64,000 nt of DNA from positions 64,255,201 through 64,319,200 of the forward strand of contig OZ038422.1 of assembly GCA_964036155.1 (NCBI GenBank), read 5' to 3'. Of the stretch, positions 22,708 through 35,302 are shown piece after piece; position 1 is the stretch's first letter, and each line of letters begins with the position of its first letter. A program made the translations under genes and the position numbers. A model generated the notes under the pieces. That model was not told the DNA's origin and did no database searches. It saw nothing but the letters and a program-made list of their open reading frames with translations. Source of the DNA: Diploscapter coronatus (taxonomy: Eukaryota; Nematoda; Chromadorea; Rhabditida; Rhabditidae).

Positions 22708-24392
22708 CCTTGACGGTGGTCAAAATGATCGAATGGTAAGTCGCTGGGACTTGGGCTTTTGGAGCCCAGACGAAAATGAATTTTTGCCGAAATTTCTAAT
22801 TTTCCGAGGAAATAAATTTGCATTGCTTAGTAACCGGAAAATCTAGATTGAAATTCGAGATTTGTCTTGGCTACCGAAATCCATTTCGAAATTTTTGGAA
22901 TATCGCTATGAAAGATGAATTGTGGGGTTCTGGAAGAAATTTTCTTGAACGCTATTAAACAAATATGTTTCTGGAAATTTCAAATAAAATATCTGTGCAA
23001 AAAATTATAATTCATTGTTTATAATAAGGCAAATAATTAGCTTTTCATGAAGTATCCCAGTTCTTCAAATCATTATGACAAATTAGTGACTCATCATCCA
23101 AGATCAACAGCATTACTTCTGTCAACAGACCTTAGAAATCAAAGTTAGGGATCACAAACACTATTCATGCTGATTTTTGCTGCTCATCCGAATTTAAAAT
23201 TCACGAAATGTTAGCGAGTTTACTGTTATCCTCCATCATTTCACAAAAGAGTCGAGTTGACCTGGGGAATTCGATAGGGAATGTAACAGAGGACGAGTAG
23301 AGTACAGAATTGTCCGAAAATAGTGCTGCTTCCTCGACTCTCGAACGAAAACCGTTTTTCAACTTTCGGAACGAGCGGCGCAGGGTTGCACGTAAAATGA
23401 GCAAGAAAAGTAGTGAAGAGTGAAAGTCGAACGATTTAAACAGTCAATATGATGTATGAAAATTAAAAAAAAAAACGAAAATACGTGTTCACATTTCAAG
23501 TTTGTTTTCACCTAGTTTTATGGGTAAGGTGGGTCTGGAACTTTCTTCAATGGCCCACCCATCTAAGTTACACCGATTTCTAACTATTGATATGACTTCT
23601 ACCCCAGAATAACATAACTATGTGAAAAATGTTTGCGAGCCCTAGTCAAAGTTCTAGCTTTGTTTGCTCAACTCATAAGATATTACATTATTACGTCATC
23701 ATGAAGATCAGGCTCATAAGATTCCGAAACTACGTCATACTTTCTGACTCATTGTTTATCCCGAATTTTAATAAACAACTAATCCGTAAATTAGTGACAA
23801 CCCGCCTACACATTTTTGATGTCCTTCTAAAAGTCACGTATTAGATTTCGGAAATCGATGCCCCGAATCAAAATGAGTCATTCTGTTTTCAGGCTTTTCC
23901 GTGATATTTAGTTCGGAAATTGATTCCTTCCGCTGAAAAGATCAATTTTCATAACTCTCTCTCTTTCTTATTTCATTTCATTGAAGTGAAGTGATAAATT
24001 GTTATAACAAACAGAAGCAATCGTTAGAAAACACAGTGAATGATAATGATATTAGAGGAGATGGAAAAGAAAGAAAGAAGTCGAAATACTATGATGAAAG
24101 ATAAAGAACTGATAAGATAGTGTTTATCATGATAGAGAAAGGGGTATCAACACGAAATTTAAAAATATAGTATGAAAAATAGATAGGAAAATCGAAATAG
24201 TACGGAAAAATGAGAGAAGATAAATGTTAGAGAAAGAGAATTAGTATTGACGATGATAGAGATATCAGAGAAGCAAATATCAAGAGGCCGAGCAGTTTAA
24301 GAAGGGGCCCCAATCTCGACGAAGGCCAGTTCCCCCCTATCAATATCCTACATTCTCGTGAAAATCTGATCTTCAGATTTTCCGTTTTCAGG
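22708..24392. other. Divergent promoter region
   Basis: It lies between two divergent genes and should carry both promoters. The part at 23990-24300 is strongly purine-rich on the plus strand. No coding exon is seen; short open frames have no domain or splice logic. Confidence 0.45.
24384..24392 (+). promoter_or_regulatory. Likely trans-splice acceptor
   Basis: GTTTTCAG stands one base before the ATG at 24393, with no donor that would make it a cis intron in the short upstream sequence. This is the arrangement seen for spliced-leader acceptors in nematodes. Confidence 0.5.
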
Positions 24393-27085
24393 ATGTATTT
24401 CGCGTACTCTATTATTGCACTATTATCTTGCTCGTTGGCTACTCAGGTAATTTCAAACCAAATTTGAAAAGTTTTTTTAGTTTAATATTTATTAAGTTAA
24501 AATTTAAAATTCAATTTTTTTTTTAATCATAAAATTACAAGAATGAAACACACATTTAATCAGATTTTTTCTGTTAGATGTATGTTAAATTCTATGAAAC
24601 TTATTTTAAAATCGTCATGATCATATTATCTTCTCTTTTGAGTAAAGGCAGTATCGAATAATATATCAACGAGATTCCTTAATCTACTAGAAACCTATTT
24701 AGGCCGCAGTACGAAGGGACACCGCAGTTTTGGCTTCCCGAGTTACCGCCGGATTCCGTGACAACTGTTACGCCAAGCCCTCTGGTAAGCTAACATTTAA
24801 ATTAACTCCACATTAACTCTGAAGTTGAATACCCCTTAATCTTTAGATAAAGTTAGATAAACTTCATAATCACAGCTTGAGTTTAGTTAACTCTAAAGTC
24901 ATTTGGAAGTTAAATGATTTCAAAGTTAAACTTAAGGAGGATGCAAATGTGAAGTGAAGGAAGGTCACGACGAAGTCACGATCAGGGAATACGACGATGT
25001 CGAACAGTGCAAGAAGCCTGTCGAGGGTAAGTAGCATCTTTTTTTTTGTTTTACCATGCCCCATTCTTGCACCTAGCAATATTTCTAACGTACGAATTTT
25101 CTATCCTTACCTTGAAACTTATGATAAATAATGCACGAATATCAGCTTCTACCATTAGCATTTATAAGGCCCAATGTAAAAACTGGCTTGATTAACTGTA
25201 ATCTGGTTCGCTTTATCCACGACTACCTTTAAAGCCTATTTAATTACCGCTAATTAATACTCAATTACCCCTAATTAACTTCAGTCCAAACGGCCCTCAA
25301 CAAGATGGCGCTGAACAAGGAGATTCTGGAGAAATTCGGTGATTTCAAGGAGAATTGTTTCCCGAAACCGTCTGGAGGTTGCAAGTGCAACGTCGACCTC
25401 GGTCAGGGAGAGACTGTCATCGAGTACTCAGAGCCCAGGGACTGCAAGAAGAGCGTTGAGGGTAAGGGGAACTAGAAAGGTGTGGGTCTTCTAATTACCC
25501 CTAAGATATTACGTCTAAATATAAGCCTTATAATGAGATTAATTGAAATGCCTGAGCTTCTATTTAATCCTAAAATAGAACTTCCATTAGATCTAAAATG
25601 AAGTATCATTTATCTACTCTAACAAGATAGAGCCTAGTTAACGAAGTAAGTTCCATTCAAACGCATGTTCAGAAAGATTTTGATTTATTTCAATCCCCTG
25701 ACGATCATATACGGAAAATACCAGAAGAGCAAAATTTTCAAAGCATTTTTTAGATTTCTAAAAACCCGATTTTCAGCCCAGACCGCCGAAAACAAGGAGA
25801 AACTGAACAAGGAGATCGAGGAGAAGTTCGGCAACTTCAAGGACAACTGCTTCCCAAAGCCTTCTGGTAGGTATTCACTCTGGAGTTAAGTTGAAGCTAA
25901 ATCAACCTCATTAGCAACTTCAGTATTATAAATTGAAGTTAGATCAGCTTCAATAATCAACTTGAGAAGAACAGTTAAATTTTAAACAACTTCATAAATC
26001 AGTCTTAATGTTAAAGGCTGATGTAACTGAAGCTAATCAAACTTCAGAATGAAGGTTAAGGTTAAACCAATCTCATCAAATAACTTCAGGAGGTTGCAAG
26101 TGCACGGAGAAGGACGCTAATGGCAATGAAGTCACTAACTCGTACAACACTGCTGAACAGTGCAGGGAGTTGATTCCTCCCGTAAGAAAAACCCAATTTA
26201 GAAACTAACATGTCCTCAGGTTTATCCTCAAGAAAACTCATGTTAAATCTTATAATTTATTTATCAAATATCAAATCAAATTGTCGACTAAAGATATAAA
26301 AGTCGAACTTCATGAAAAAATTGTGCAACCTATGAAAATTCAAATTTCAGAGCGGCAAGTCGAAGCGTGACGTCGGTGTTCAGGCCCCTCGTCAGCCCTC
26401 CCAACTGGATCGCGACCGTTACGCTCCCAAGGACCGCTCTAGGTCTCCTTCTGTCGAGAGACCTAGCCAGGTATTTATAGTTTATTCGAAAATGTTCTAC
26501 TATTCGATCAGGTATATCCAAAATTGCCATTTCGCTCGATTTTTCACTAAACTTATCGGTTAAAATTATAAAAATAGACCAACTTTCCTAATTTTCTGAA
26601 ATTTGAGAACGTCCGTGACCCCGTCCGAGAGAAAGCCCAGGCCAACTACGCCCTCGTTTTGGACGAGCTTCACAACAAGTTCAAGGGACTGAAGGAGGGA
26701 TGCTTCCCAAGGTAGACGAGAGTTACAGTACTTGCAATTTCTTAAATTTCCAAGATGGAGCCAACTGGCATAGTTTATGATTAAGAAAATATTATAGGGA
26801 TAAATAAAAAAAAGAGTGTAATTGAAGACATTACTACTCTATTAAATTGGGAATTTTACAAATTAACTATTAAAAATTAGCTAATTTGTGTTATTTTCAG
26901 GCCAAAGGGCTGCCTGTGCGTTACTGGAAAGACCGCCGAGGGACGTGATATTACTCAGCGATACATGACTGATGGTATTTTAATTTTGATATTTATCTAA
27001 TTATTACAAATTTCTATTTTAGCTGATTGCAAATGCAGGGAAGGAGACCGCACTTGTAAAACCGAGGCGTAAAAATCGAATCTAA
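24393..27085 (+). CDS. Secreted repeat protein with Cys-rich FPKPSGGCKC units
   Basis: Ten exons: 24393-24446, 24703-24784, 24937-25026, 25285-25461, 25777-25866, 26090-26181, 26351-26470, 26608-26711, 26901-26974 and 27024-27085, about 314 residues. After a signal peptide (MYFAYSIIALLSCSLATQ) a unit recurs about four times: a charged helix (LNKEILEKFGDFKENC), then CFPKPSGGCKC, then an acidic strand and DCKK or EQCR. The fourth unit is diverged (GCFPRPKGCLCV...DCKC). Between units three and four is a Pro/Arg/Ser linker (RSRSPSVERPSQ). The exon before 26608 uses an unusual TTTGAG acceptor. Codons are GC-rich, and the ATG directly follows a likely trans-splice site, both consistent with good expression. 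I do not recognise a function; secretion and disulphide bonding are inferred. It differs from the small membrane protein and Ly6-like gene in this window. Confidence 0.8.
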
Positions 27086-28348
27086 ACTTTCTTCTAATTT
27101 AATTTAAATTCGCAAAACCTTTATAACCCTAATGTTTCAAATGACTTAGGTTTTCAAATAGCCCTACTTAACGAAAATTTAGATCATTCCTAAGTTTTTA
27201 GCCATAATAAATTGAAGGTTTTGGGAGAATATAAAAAAGATCTTGCCTGGTGAAAAACCAATCACAAACATTGTTTTGTAAATAAAGAGTCTATCTTGAA
27301 CTGATTTTAACATTTATATTGATGATCTATAAAAGTGGCAGTGATAATAACATAACAACCTGCGAAATAGTATATAGTAGGGATAATATTCCTTTTCAAT
27401 ATTATTTCATCAATTACTGCTTTTCTGAGTAACTTTTAATTCGATATCAAAGTAGATAAATCTTATCTAGATCCGGAATAAAAATCGGTCAGAAATCAAT
27501 TTTTGATGCGTCAATAAAAACCCGGGCCAACTGGCATTAAAATCAAGGCAGCTGCGCTCGATCATTAAAGAGAAAAAAAATTAATGACCTCTAAATCCGA
27601 GGAGGAAATTTTATGAAATTAAATGGGAAGAGCAGCTCTAATTTAAGTTGTCTTGAAATGATTATATATATATATATTAGATTTAAACTAAATACTATAA
27701 CATTAATTGATATTTATAAGCGATGTGAGATTTTGAGAAAAAAATTTATTTATTAATACATGAAGTGTCGTATTTTACAGTAGAAAAATCATTTTTTAAA
27801 AATGCCTAAAAATAGTAAAACAGCATCACAGAGCGAGAGTACAATTTATGAAACTGTACAAAATCTAACAAAAAATCTACAGTAGGCAAAACTATCTACA
27901 GCAAGAAAATTCAGAAGGAAATAAAAGAGACCCGTCTATATACTGAAAACGCTACCTCGTAAAATCGATTTACATAAAAAGAAAATATATGGCCTTCAAA
28001 ATCAGCTCTAGAAAGTGCATAGATGGACCGGAAATACACATAGGGGAAGCTCTTTGTCTAGATCAGTCAAAATTTTAAGAGTTGTCTTTGGCTATTCCAG
28101 ATTTTAAGATTTCTATCTTTGGAATAATCATTTTTGGTTTTCACTTTATATCTGGTCTAAATTAGTCGATATTTTGAGAATTTGAAATTTTGGCGTTTTT
28201 TTGAAAAATATTTTCTTTTCTATCTCATATTTCTTCAAGTTTCGAATTTTCAAATCTTGAGACTAATCAGATCAAGTGAAGATGACGAATGATATAATAA
28301 GTTAGTAATGGAATTGCAAAATAGGCTGTGTTTGGGGTCTTAGTTTTT
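27086..28348. other. Convergent intergenic region
   Basis: It separates the Cys-repeat gene from trehalase, which converge. There is a probable polyadenylation signal at 27281, a short TA microsatellite near 27662, and otherwise featureless AT-rich sequence. Confidence 0.5.
27281..27286 (+). terminator. Candidate polyadenylation signal AATAAA
   Basis: AATAAA about 200 bp after the stop codon of the Cys-repeat gene, in AT-rich sequence. It is the first exact match downstream of that gene. Confidence 0.45.
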
Positions 28349-31300
28349 TTACTTGGGCAGCTCCGGACAATTCTCCTCCTCCTCGCAGCACTTGCAGTTG
28401 TCATCCTTAGAGTGTTCGAGGACATCTCCAAACGTCATCAGCAAGTCGATGATAACACCATTGCTCCAGCCAAAACCCTCCTGCACCTCGTACTCGCCTC
28501 CATACGACTGCTTGAAACACGACGATTCCACGTTGTACTGCAAAATTTTGAGATTTTTTTTTGAATTTGCAATAATGAGGAATGAAAATATCGTAAAATT
28601 TTATAGAAAAGTGGCGGGACTTTTTGAGAATTGAAAGAAACCAACCTTTTCGAACATTTTGCCGCCACTATTTCTCCACATGTTGTAGTTCTTGCGGACC
28701 CACTTATCGGCAATATGCATTGCAAGTTCTTTCTGAAGATCAGCTTTTAATTTCCAATATTTAATGTCGTATTTAAAATGGCTTGTCTTCCTATGCTTTA
28801 TCATATATATGATTGAAAAGTTTACCTGGTCGCATTTCATCAGTCCGTGAATGGCAATCCAAGTTGTTGGTGCCCAGGCATTAGGGAAGTCCCATTGCTC
28901 GCCACTCTGTGTCAAACTTGTCGGCAATCCTCCGGCGAACCCCAGAGCTCCAGATTTCTTCAGGTATTCGACGATTTTCGCGCCGTCAAAACCCTCGTGG
29001 GTAGCGTCCATTGCCATCGGGAAGAAATTCGTGTCGACATATTCATCGATCTGAAATTTTTGAGATAATTAGTCTAATTGTCGGGCTAATTGGCCCAATT
29101 AATTATCATAATTAAGCCATTAATTACCTGAGCACAGGTCACCAGATCGAAGTCAAACCAACAGCCCTTTTCCTCGTTCCAGAGAACCTGAATTCCATTG
29201 TTTTTATGTTTCAGAGAATTTCACAAAAACTGGCCATTTAGAATGTTAGTCACACTTTATAATTTAGGCCACAGAAAAGAGCATTTTATACAAGCTAAAA
29301 ATTGATATATTGAAATTCTTAGCCAAAATTCGAGATATTCAAATTTTGAAGAAAAATTTATCCGGTGAATGAATATTTAGCCAATTCAATTAAAAGATAT
29401 TTTTAAATTTTAAAAATCTACCTGATGTATAGTTCTCCTGATGGTGTCGTACATGATCGCGCACCATTTCGAGCCATCAATGTCCCCTACGGCGTCGTAC
29501 AAATCGCCCATCATCTTCAGGTTCCCGCAAACGATGGCATTCAATTCAACAGGCACGACCTGACTCGTTCTGAAAATTTAAAATTATATCACTTTTATGG
29601 AAAAAAAAACTAAGAAGTGGCTAATATTGATAGAAATCCTAGTTTTTCTATAAGAAATTCTTGAAACATAGAATTTTCATTTTTTAAAAATATTTCATGC
29701 GACGGAACTGAACTAAGTAATATTGAGAGAAGTAAGGACGTTTTTTCTATCCGCAAATGGAAAGTTATAGTATTTTTTCCATATTATTGGCCGGAGAGAA
29801 CGTCGACATTAAAAAATTACGTTATTCGTCTTGTTTCCCTTTTACGCGACTCACTATTTCGCTCCAAATTCGATTTCTAATTTGCGGAATGAATATCGAC
29901 TTTCTCTCCAATCAACGATACAAAAAGATAACTAAAAATAGAAATGTTTCAGAAAACCTCAAACTCTAAAGACTTTCAGATCAAGATAACCCATTCATGA
30001 CGTATCAGTAACGCAACAAATTAGGAAAAGATAAACTCCAACCTGGTGCTTTTCAACTGTCCCGCGAATTGGCCTTGTCTGGCGAACCATCTTGAAGAGA
30101 AATCCCTTCCGCTTTCTGCCGCAGCTAAAAATGGACATTTAAAAAGTCCTTTTACGCTACTTTTTACAAGTCTCAATAGTTGATGCTACTTACCTGCGAT
30201 ATCTCCCCAGAGAATCCGTTTTTCTTCATCTGTAGCCAAGTGGCGAGCGCTTTCGACGTCTTCTCTGAAAAAGTTCAAGTTCAACTCCTTCTAAGTCATA
30301 AATTTTTGTTAAAACTAAAAAAAAATCAAACAATTACCGATAGCTCTCCGGCCTCGGGGTTACGGTAGTAACCGCAAATCGGAATAGCGGACCGATCCAA
30401 CCGTCGAGCATGATAGATCTGAAAAAAACGTTATTTATGAAAATTTCTTGTTTAAGTTCATTTTTACGAAGCGCTACAGGGCAATACATCATATATTCAA
30501 TTATTAAAGCCCCTCCAAAAGTTAGAAACGTATAAGTTCCGGGATTACAATTTGAGAGAATAATAGGATAAGATTGTGAGAATAAAGAATTAAAGGTTGG
30601 AATTTCTACCTATTGGCCTGGAAAAACGCCAATTCCTTTCTCAAAGTGGGTAGAAGTTTGGCGACGAATTCCAAATCGTGGGTAGCCTTGTAGTACTCGT
30701 AAACGCACCTGAAAAATAGATCGGTTAGACTAAAATACTGTACTCTTCTAATAAGAGACTCGGATCCTCTATTGGAGGGGGTCTTATACTAAAGGAGAGG
30801 AACTCCTATCAGAGGATATGCTGTAAGATATTCATAGACGTACCACGTTAGAAGGGGCGGTTGCGAGCGATTCAAATAATAGAGCCGGTTGCCGTTTGGG
30901 ATGAAGCCGTACCTGAAAAGATAAAAATGTTCCCTTTAGGATAGGTTTGAATTTTCAGGTCATAAAATTATAAATTTTTAGTGATATTGCGTTAAGAATA
31001 AATATTGTGTAACTCAAAAAATCGAAAATGAAAAATAGCCTTTAAATTTTAACTTATAGGCTGGAATAGTTTTCAGCTATATTGTAAACGCGGATCAGGA
31101 GAGCATTGAAAAACTAAGCAAAATATCTCTTCTAGGTTTTTTTTAATGTTTCAACCTTTGATTTGACAAGTTGAACATTTTCCATTGACTAAGATCCGCT
31201 TATGCGCTCTCTAACTTATGAAAATGATAAAACAAACAAGATTCAACATAAAACTAAGTGGTAAAATTTCTTATAAAGATACTTTCCAGACTCATTTGAA

Positions 31301-34300
31301 ATAGAAGAGAAGTAAAAATTACATTTCCGCCAGATACTGCATATTTTCGATCATGCCCTGGACAGTTTTCATCATTTTCGACGCGATCAGCCCTTTGATC
31401 GTGAAGAACGAATCCCAGTAGTACATTTCACGAAAACTGAAAAATTCAAATCTTTAAAAAATGGTCTCCTGTATTTACATACGGTCATATTTACAGGCGG
31501 ATAGAGGGTAGAAAATGTAGAAAAAGCAGAGAAATAAGAAAAATAGTCGCCTATAAACAGAGTCGTACGTAAATAAAAGAGGCCTAGAAATTGATCTAAA
31601 AAGAAAATAAATTTGAATTTCCTAGATTTTTTCCTCCAATATTCTTTTCTGAACTTGTGAAACCTCTCAAAACTCTTATTCTACCTACTTTAAAACATAG
31701 TCTTACAATTTTTTTAAATCCAAAAAAATATTTAAACAATGTTATCTTCCAAAAAATAGGATTTTTCAAACTATTTTAAGGATGTTTTTTTTTTTTTATT
31801 TTTGAAAAAAAAAACCTACCGTCCTCCAGGTACGACGAACGGATTCGGCACTGGGATGATGGAGAATCGTTCTGGATTCAGGAGAACCCGATCCGAGACA
31901 CGACGATACAACGACGGCCACTTCAGGTGCAGTCGATGAGTCAGAAGACGGTACTCGGCGTCTTTGATGCTGTCGAAGGTTAGCTGGAAAAATGAATTTT
32001 TGAAAGATTTGACAAGTTTCACGTAAAACTATCAAATTCCATTTTTTCTGTAGCAATGATCTAACTTTCGCCATCATCTCCAATTAATATAGCAAACAAT
32101 CAAAGGAACTTTCTGTGTTCTATTTTCTTCAGAACTACTGTAAATTTTACGTTCTTACATTTTATCAAGAAAAATGCATATGAACTCGATGAAAGATAAA
32201 CGGTATTTCTCAAAATCCACAGCAATCTATAATTTTCCTACAGTATCTTCACATAACAAATTTTTGTTTTAAATCTACAGTAATGTTTCAATTTTTCTCA
32301 AATTACCGTACCTCCGGAATCCAATCAATGGGCTCACACTGCACGAGTTCTCCTTCAGGCTCGTCAAAATGATCCTTGACAAACTGAGCGATCTGTCCCG
32401 CATCCAGCGGCCCTGCAGTCTCGAGAGCACGCCACTTCGAGAGGGTGTCTTCTGGAAAAAATGAACATTTTTCTAGATTTAGCCGGATTTAGCGATTTGA
32501 TCTATGAGACTTTCGATATCCTATTTGTGAGTTTCATGTGGATATATGAAATTCGTCTATAGATTATTGTAGCTTTTTATATTTTCGATTTTCAGCAAAA
32601 AATCATATGGAAAAGGGACATACGAAATCCCACATTATTCGTCTATCTTTCTAAATTTAGCGGATACATTTCATAGCTTATTTGACGCCTACGATGTTGA
32701 TATTTCGCAATATGAAGCCAAAATCCCTATTTTTAAAGAAAATATCTGATCTGTGCTATAAGATTTCCCCTAACCAATTTCTATCTCCATAGTAACGATC
32801 TGCGTTGCTGTTTTCTAAGTCCACGTAAAATCAAAAAGTCAAGTTCGTTCTTTGAAAAATGATAACGTTATTGCGTTAAAACTCGAAATTCTATCTTTCC
32901 CATTTTTTACGCTTTCAGAGAAATTTAAAAAAAAAAAAAAAGTTGTCTTCCCACTCAAAATCTCGCCATTCCGTCTAGGAAAAATCTCTATTTTCCTAAA
33001 ACCAGCGTTCTTTAGAGTTTACCTAAACTTATCAGGAAATCATTTCAACTTTCGGACTGAAAACCAAAGTTTTTCCTCAAAAATATAATTTTATCTGGGT
33101 TTTCTTTTTCTTCTAAAAATAAACTTTTCTCATTTTCAGTCTCGCTGCACCCATTTTTCCATTGGAAATGGCACTATGTGCTAGGTCACGCCCACTTTTT
33201 TCCTTTCTTTTATCTCTCCCTTCCCCTCACTCTCTCTCCTTTTCTGACTAAAGCTCTCGTTCACGTGAAGAGAAGATGGCTGGGTGCAAGGATCTCTTTC
33301 GTAATGCTAAAGCATAAGACCGGCAATTTGACTGGCTTATATCTCATTTCTGAACGGCTAGAGAAAAAAGATAGAGAGGAGACGAGAGGACGAAGGAAAA
33401 AAATAGTCGTATGATTCAATGGAAAGACGTAATGCGGCGTTTTTAGTTGTGAGGGCGCACATATACGAAAAAATTCCCTAGACAAAGCGCTATGACAATT
33501 TTTGCAATGAAAGAAATCTTTGTCTAACTTTTCTCGTCTCACAAAAATCAAACTATCTACCTTTATATCGTAGGAAAAATAGCGAAATTTTGAAGCCTAT
33601 ATCTTTTTCTGTACAGATGGGAATATTCAATTAACATTGGCATTTGCCTCAAAACATCGACAATTCTGTAACATAGAAAAACAATCTTCTGGAACGAGTT
33701 CTAAAGAACGTACTCCCGAATCAATTCGTATCAAATTTTGTACAGAAAATAAAATTTTAAATAAAACACCATTAAAAAACCAACCGGCATTGCTTTTCAA
33801 GGGCATATCCACGAAGTGCTTGCAATCGGCGAACAGTTTTGCGGTCTAAAAATTTGAACTTAAAAAAATTCACTCCTAGCCCAAAAAAAATTTGAAATGT
33901 ACCTGGACGGCATGAAGCAGGCTACCCTCGCAGTAGATCAGTTGTTTGGCAGTTTTCATCCCAGATTGGCCCGTCACGAAAGCGATCGGATCTGAAGAAT
34001 AGGAGATTTTAGGGCGGACTTTTAAAAATTTAGAATTTTTTTTTTTTCGAAAAAAAAAGATTAAATTTTAGATGAAATTTGCAGAATTTTTAAAAAGAAA
34101 ACTTGAAAAAATGTGCCTAGTACGAGTTCAGAAAGGAAATTGGTGAGGCTTTGTAGATTTGGAAAAAAAACAATCGCAGACATTCTATCCCAATGTCTTC
34201 ATTCGCAAAATGAGGAAATCTTATTCCTCCTATTTCAAGGAATTTCTCTAACTCTCTCAAAAGTCCTATTTCTCGACCACTTTACAAAATCACACCATGT

Positions 34301-35302
34301 TTGGAGATAGATAGTGATTTTTCCTATCAGGAGATATCAAAAGATCAAAGTCTAGGATATACGAAATCCAGAAATTCAAAAAAATCGATTTCTCGAAAGA
34401 AAATAACTCCACCGCCTATCTTTGGACGTCGTCTTTCCGACTAACTTCAAATTTTCTCAGTTTTGGGCGGAGCTTTATAAAAGTGGGCGGGGCTTCGTAT
34501 CAAACTGCATTTTCCGCTTTTCTCTGTACAAAATTTCTCTGAGTATCAACTTTTTTAGTCCCGCCCCTTTTTCCCTCAACGTATTTCTCTCGGTCCGGGT
34601 GCACCTGAAAAGCACTCGAATGGCTAGAGTAGAAAGAGGGGAGTGGAAAAAATGAGAGAACACAGAGATGCAGAATAAAAGGGGGCGAGAGACACATAGT
34701 GATGAAAATGACTAGCCGTGTCGACCACATAGACACATTGGTGATAGAAGAGAAGCCGGGGAATGGGAAAAGAGCCAATCAATAAAATGGGGGCGAAATT
34801 TCGAAAAATGATGAAAGTTGGATCTTCAGAGGAATTAATTTTCTAAGAATTACCAACAGGGCAAAGAAAACATTAAAAGTTCCAAGAAAGAACTTTTGAT
34901 GGGAGATTTCTTGAAACTTATGACGAAGGTTTGAGAACAACTTGAAATTTCGTGAAATTCGGCGTAATATAAATTGAATGTGCTTTAGTGCCAGTGCAAT
35001 TTTGATCAATTCTCAAAATTGTTGAAACTTATCAAAAATTCAAAGAAAATCTCAACCTGGTTCTTTCGCTGTGGCCAAATCCTTGCCATTATTATTTTGT
35101 ACAGGTGTCGTGAGTTTGGCGGTTTTCGAAGGCGACGTTGTCGGGTTGGCTTCTGAATCCTTGCATCTAAAAATAAGATGGTATCATAATACAGTATACC
35201 ATTATTGTTGTGGTCAGTTTTCGATACTCCGCCTGAGAATTGCTGCATCATTTTGCCATTGAAACCCTCAGTGCCAGCGGCGGCTGAGCAGTTCCGGACC
35301 AG
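28349..35302 (-). CDS. tre-2: Trehalase (alpha,alpha-trehalose hydrolase, GH37)
   Basis: Seventeen exons: 35228-35302, 35057-35159 (or to 35166), 33903-33991, 33785-33845, 32312-32451, 31820-31983, 31323-31436, 30844-30912, 30610-30708, 30338-30418, 30194-30264, 30043-30124, 29422-29569, 29128-29187, 28826-29050, 28646-28732 and 28349-28537. The body is typical: IYCEGSLLHAVQ, FADCKHFVDMPL, signature 1 [53 protein letters not shown] with the catalytic Asp region, and signature 2 QWDFPNAWAPTTW. Trehalase splits trehalose to glucose. The N-terminal part is low-complexity (S/T/N/K-rich) before the domain, and the C-terminus ends in NCKCCEEEENCPELPK. The first exon, with start codon and any signal peptide, is not resolved; a tiny candidate exon is at 35534-35548. 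The symbol is a guess from the neighbouring spt-2. Confidence 0.9.
32452..33784 (-). other. Long trehalase intron
   Basis: A 1.3 kb intron in a gene whose other introns are mostly under 300 bp. It contains CACGCCCACTTTTTTCC near 33186 and AT-rich filler. No nested coding exon is visible. Confidence 0.5.
33992..35056 (-). other. Second long trehalase intron with GC boxes
   Basis: A 1.07 kb intron carrying the words GGGCGGAGCTT and AGTGGGCGGGGC within 34460-34495 and CCCGCCCC at 34560. The open frames in it have no recognisable domain. Confidence 0.45.

Noticed and set aside
28353..28634. Plus-strand open frames at the trehalase 3' end
   Set aside because: They are shadows of the last trehalase exon on the minus strand.
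33178..33551. Overlapping open frames in a trehalase intron as a nested gene
   Set aside because: No recognisable domain, no splice partners and no rise in GC content compared with nearby exons.
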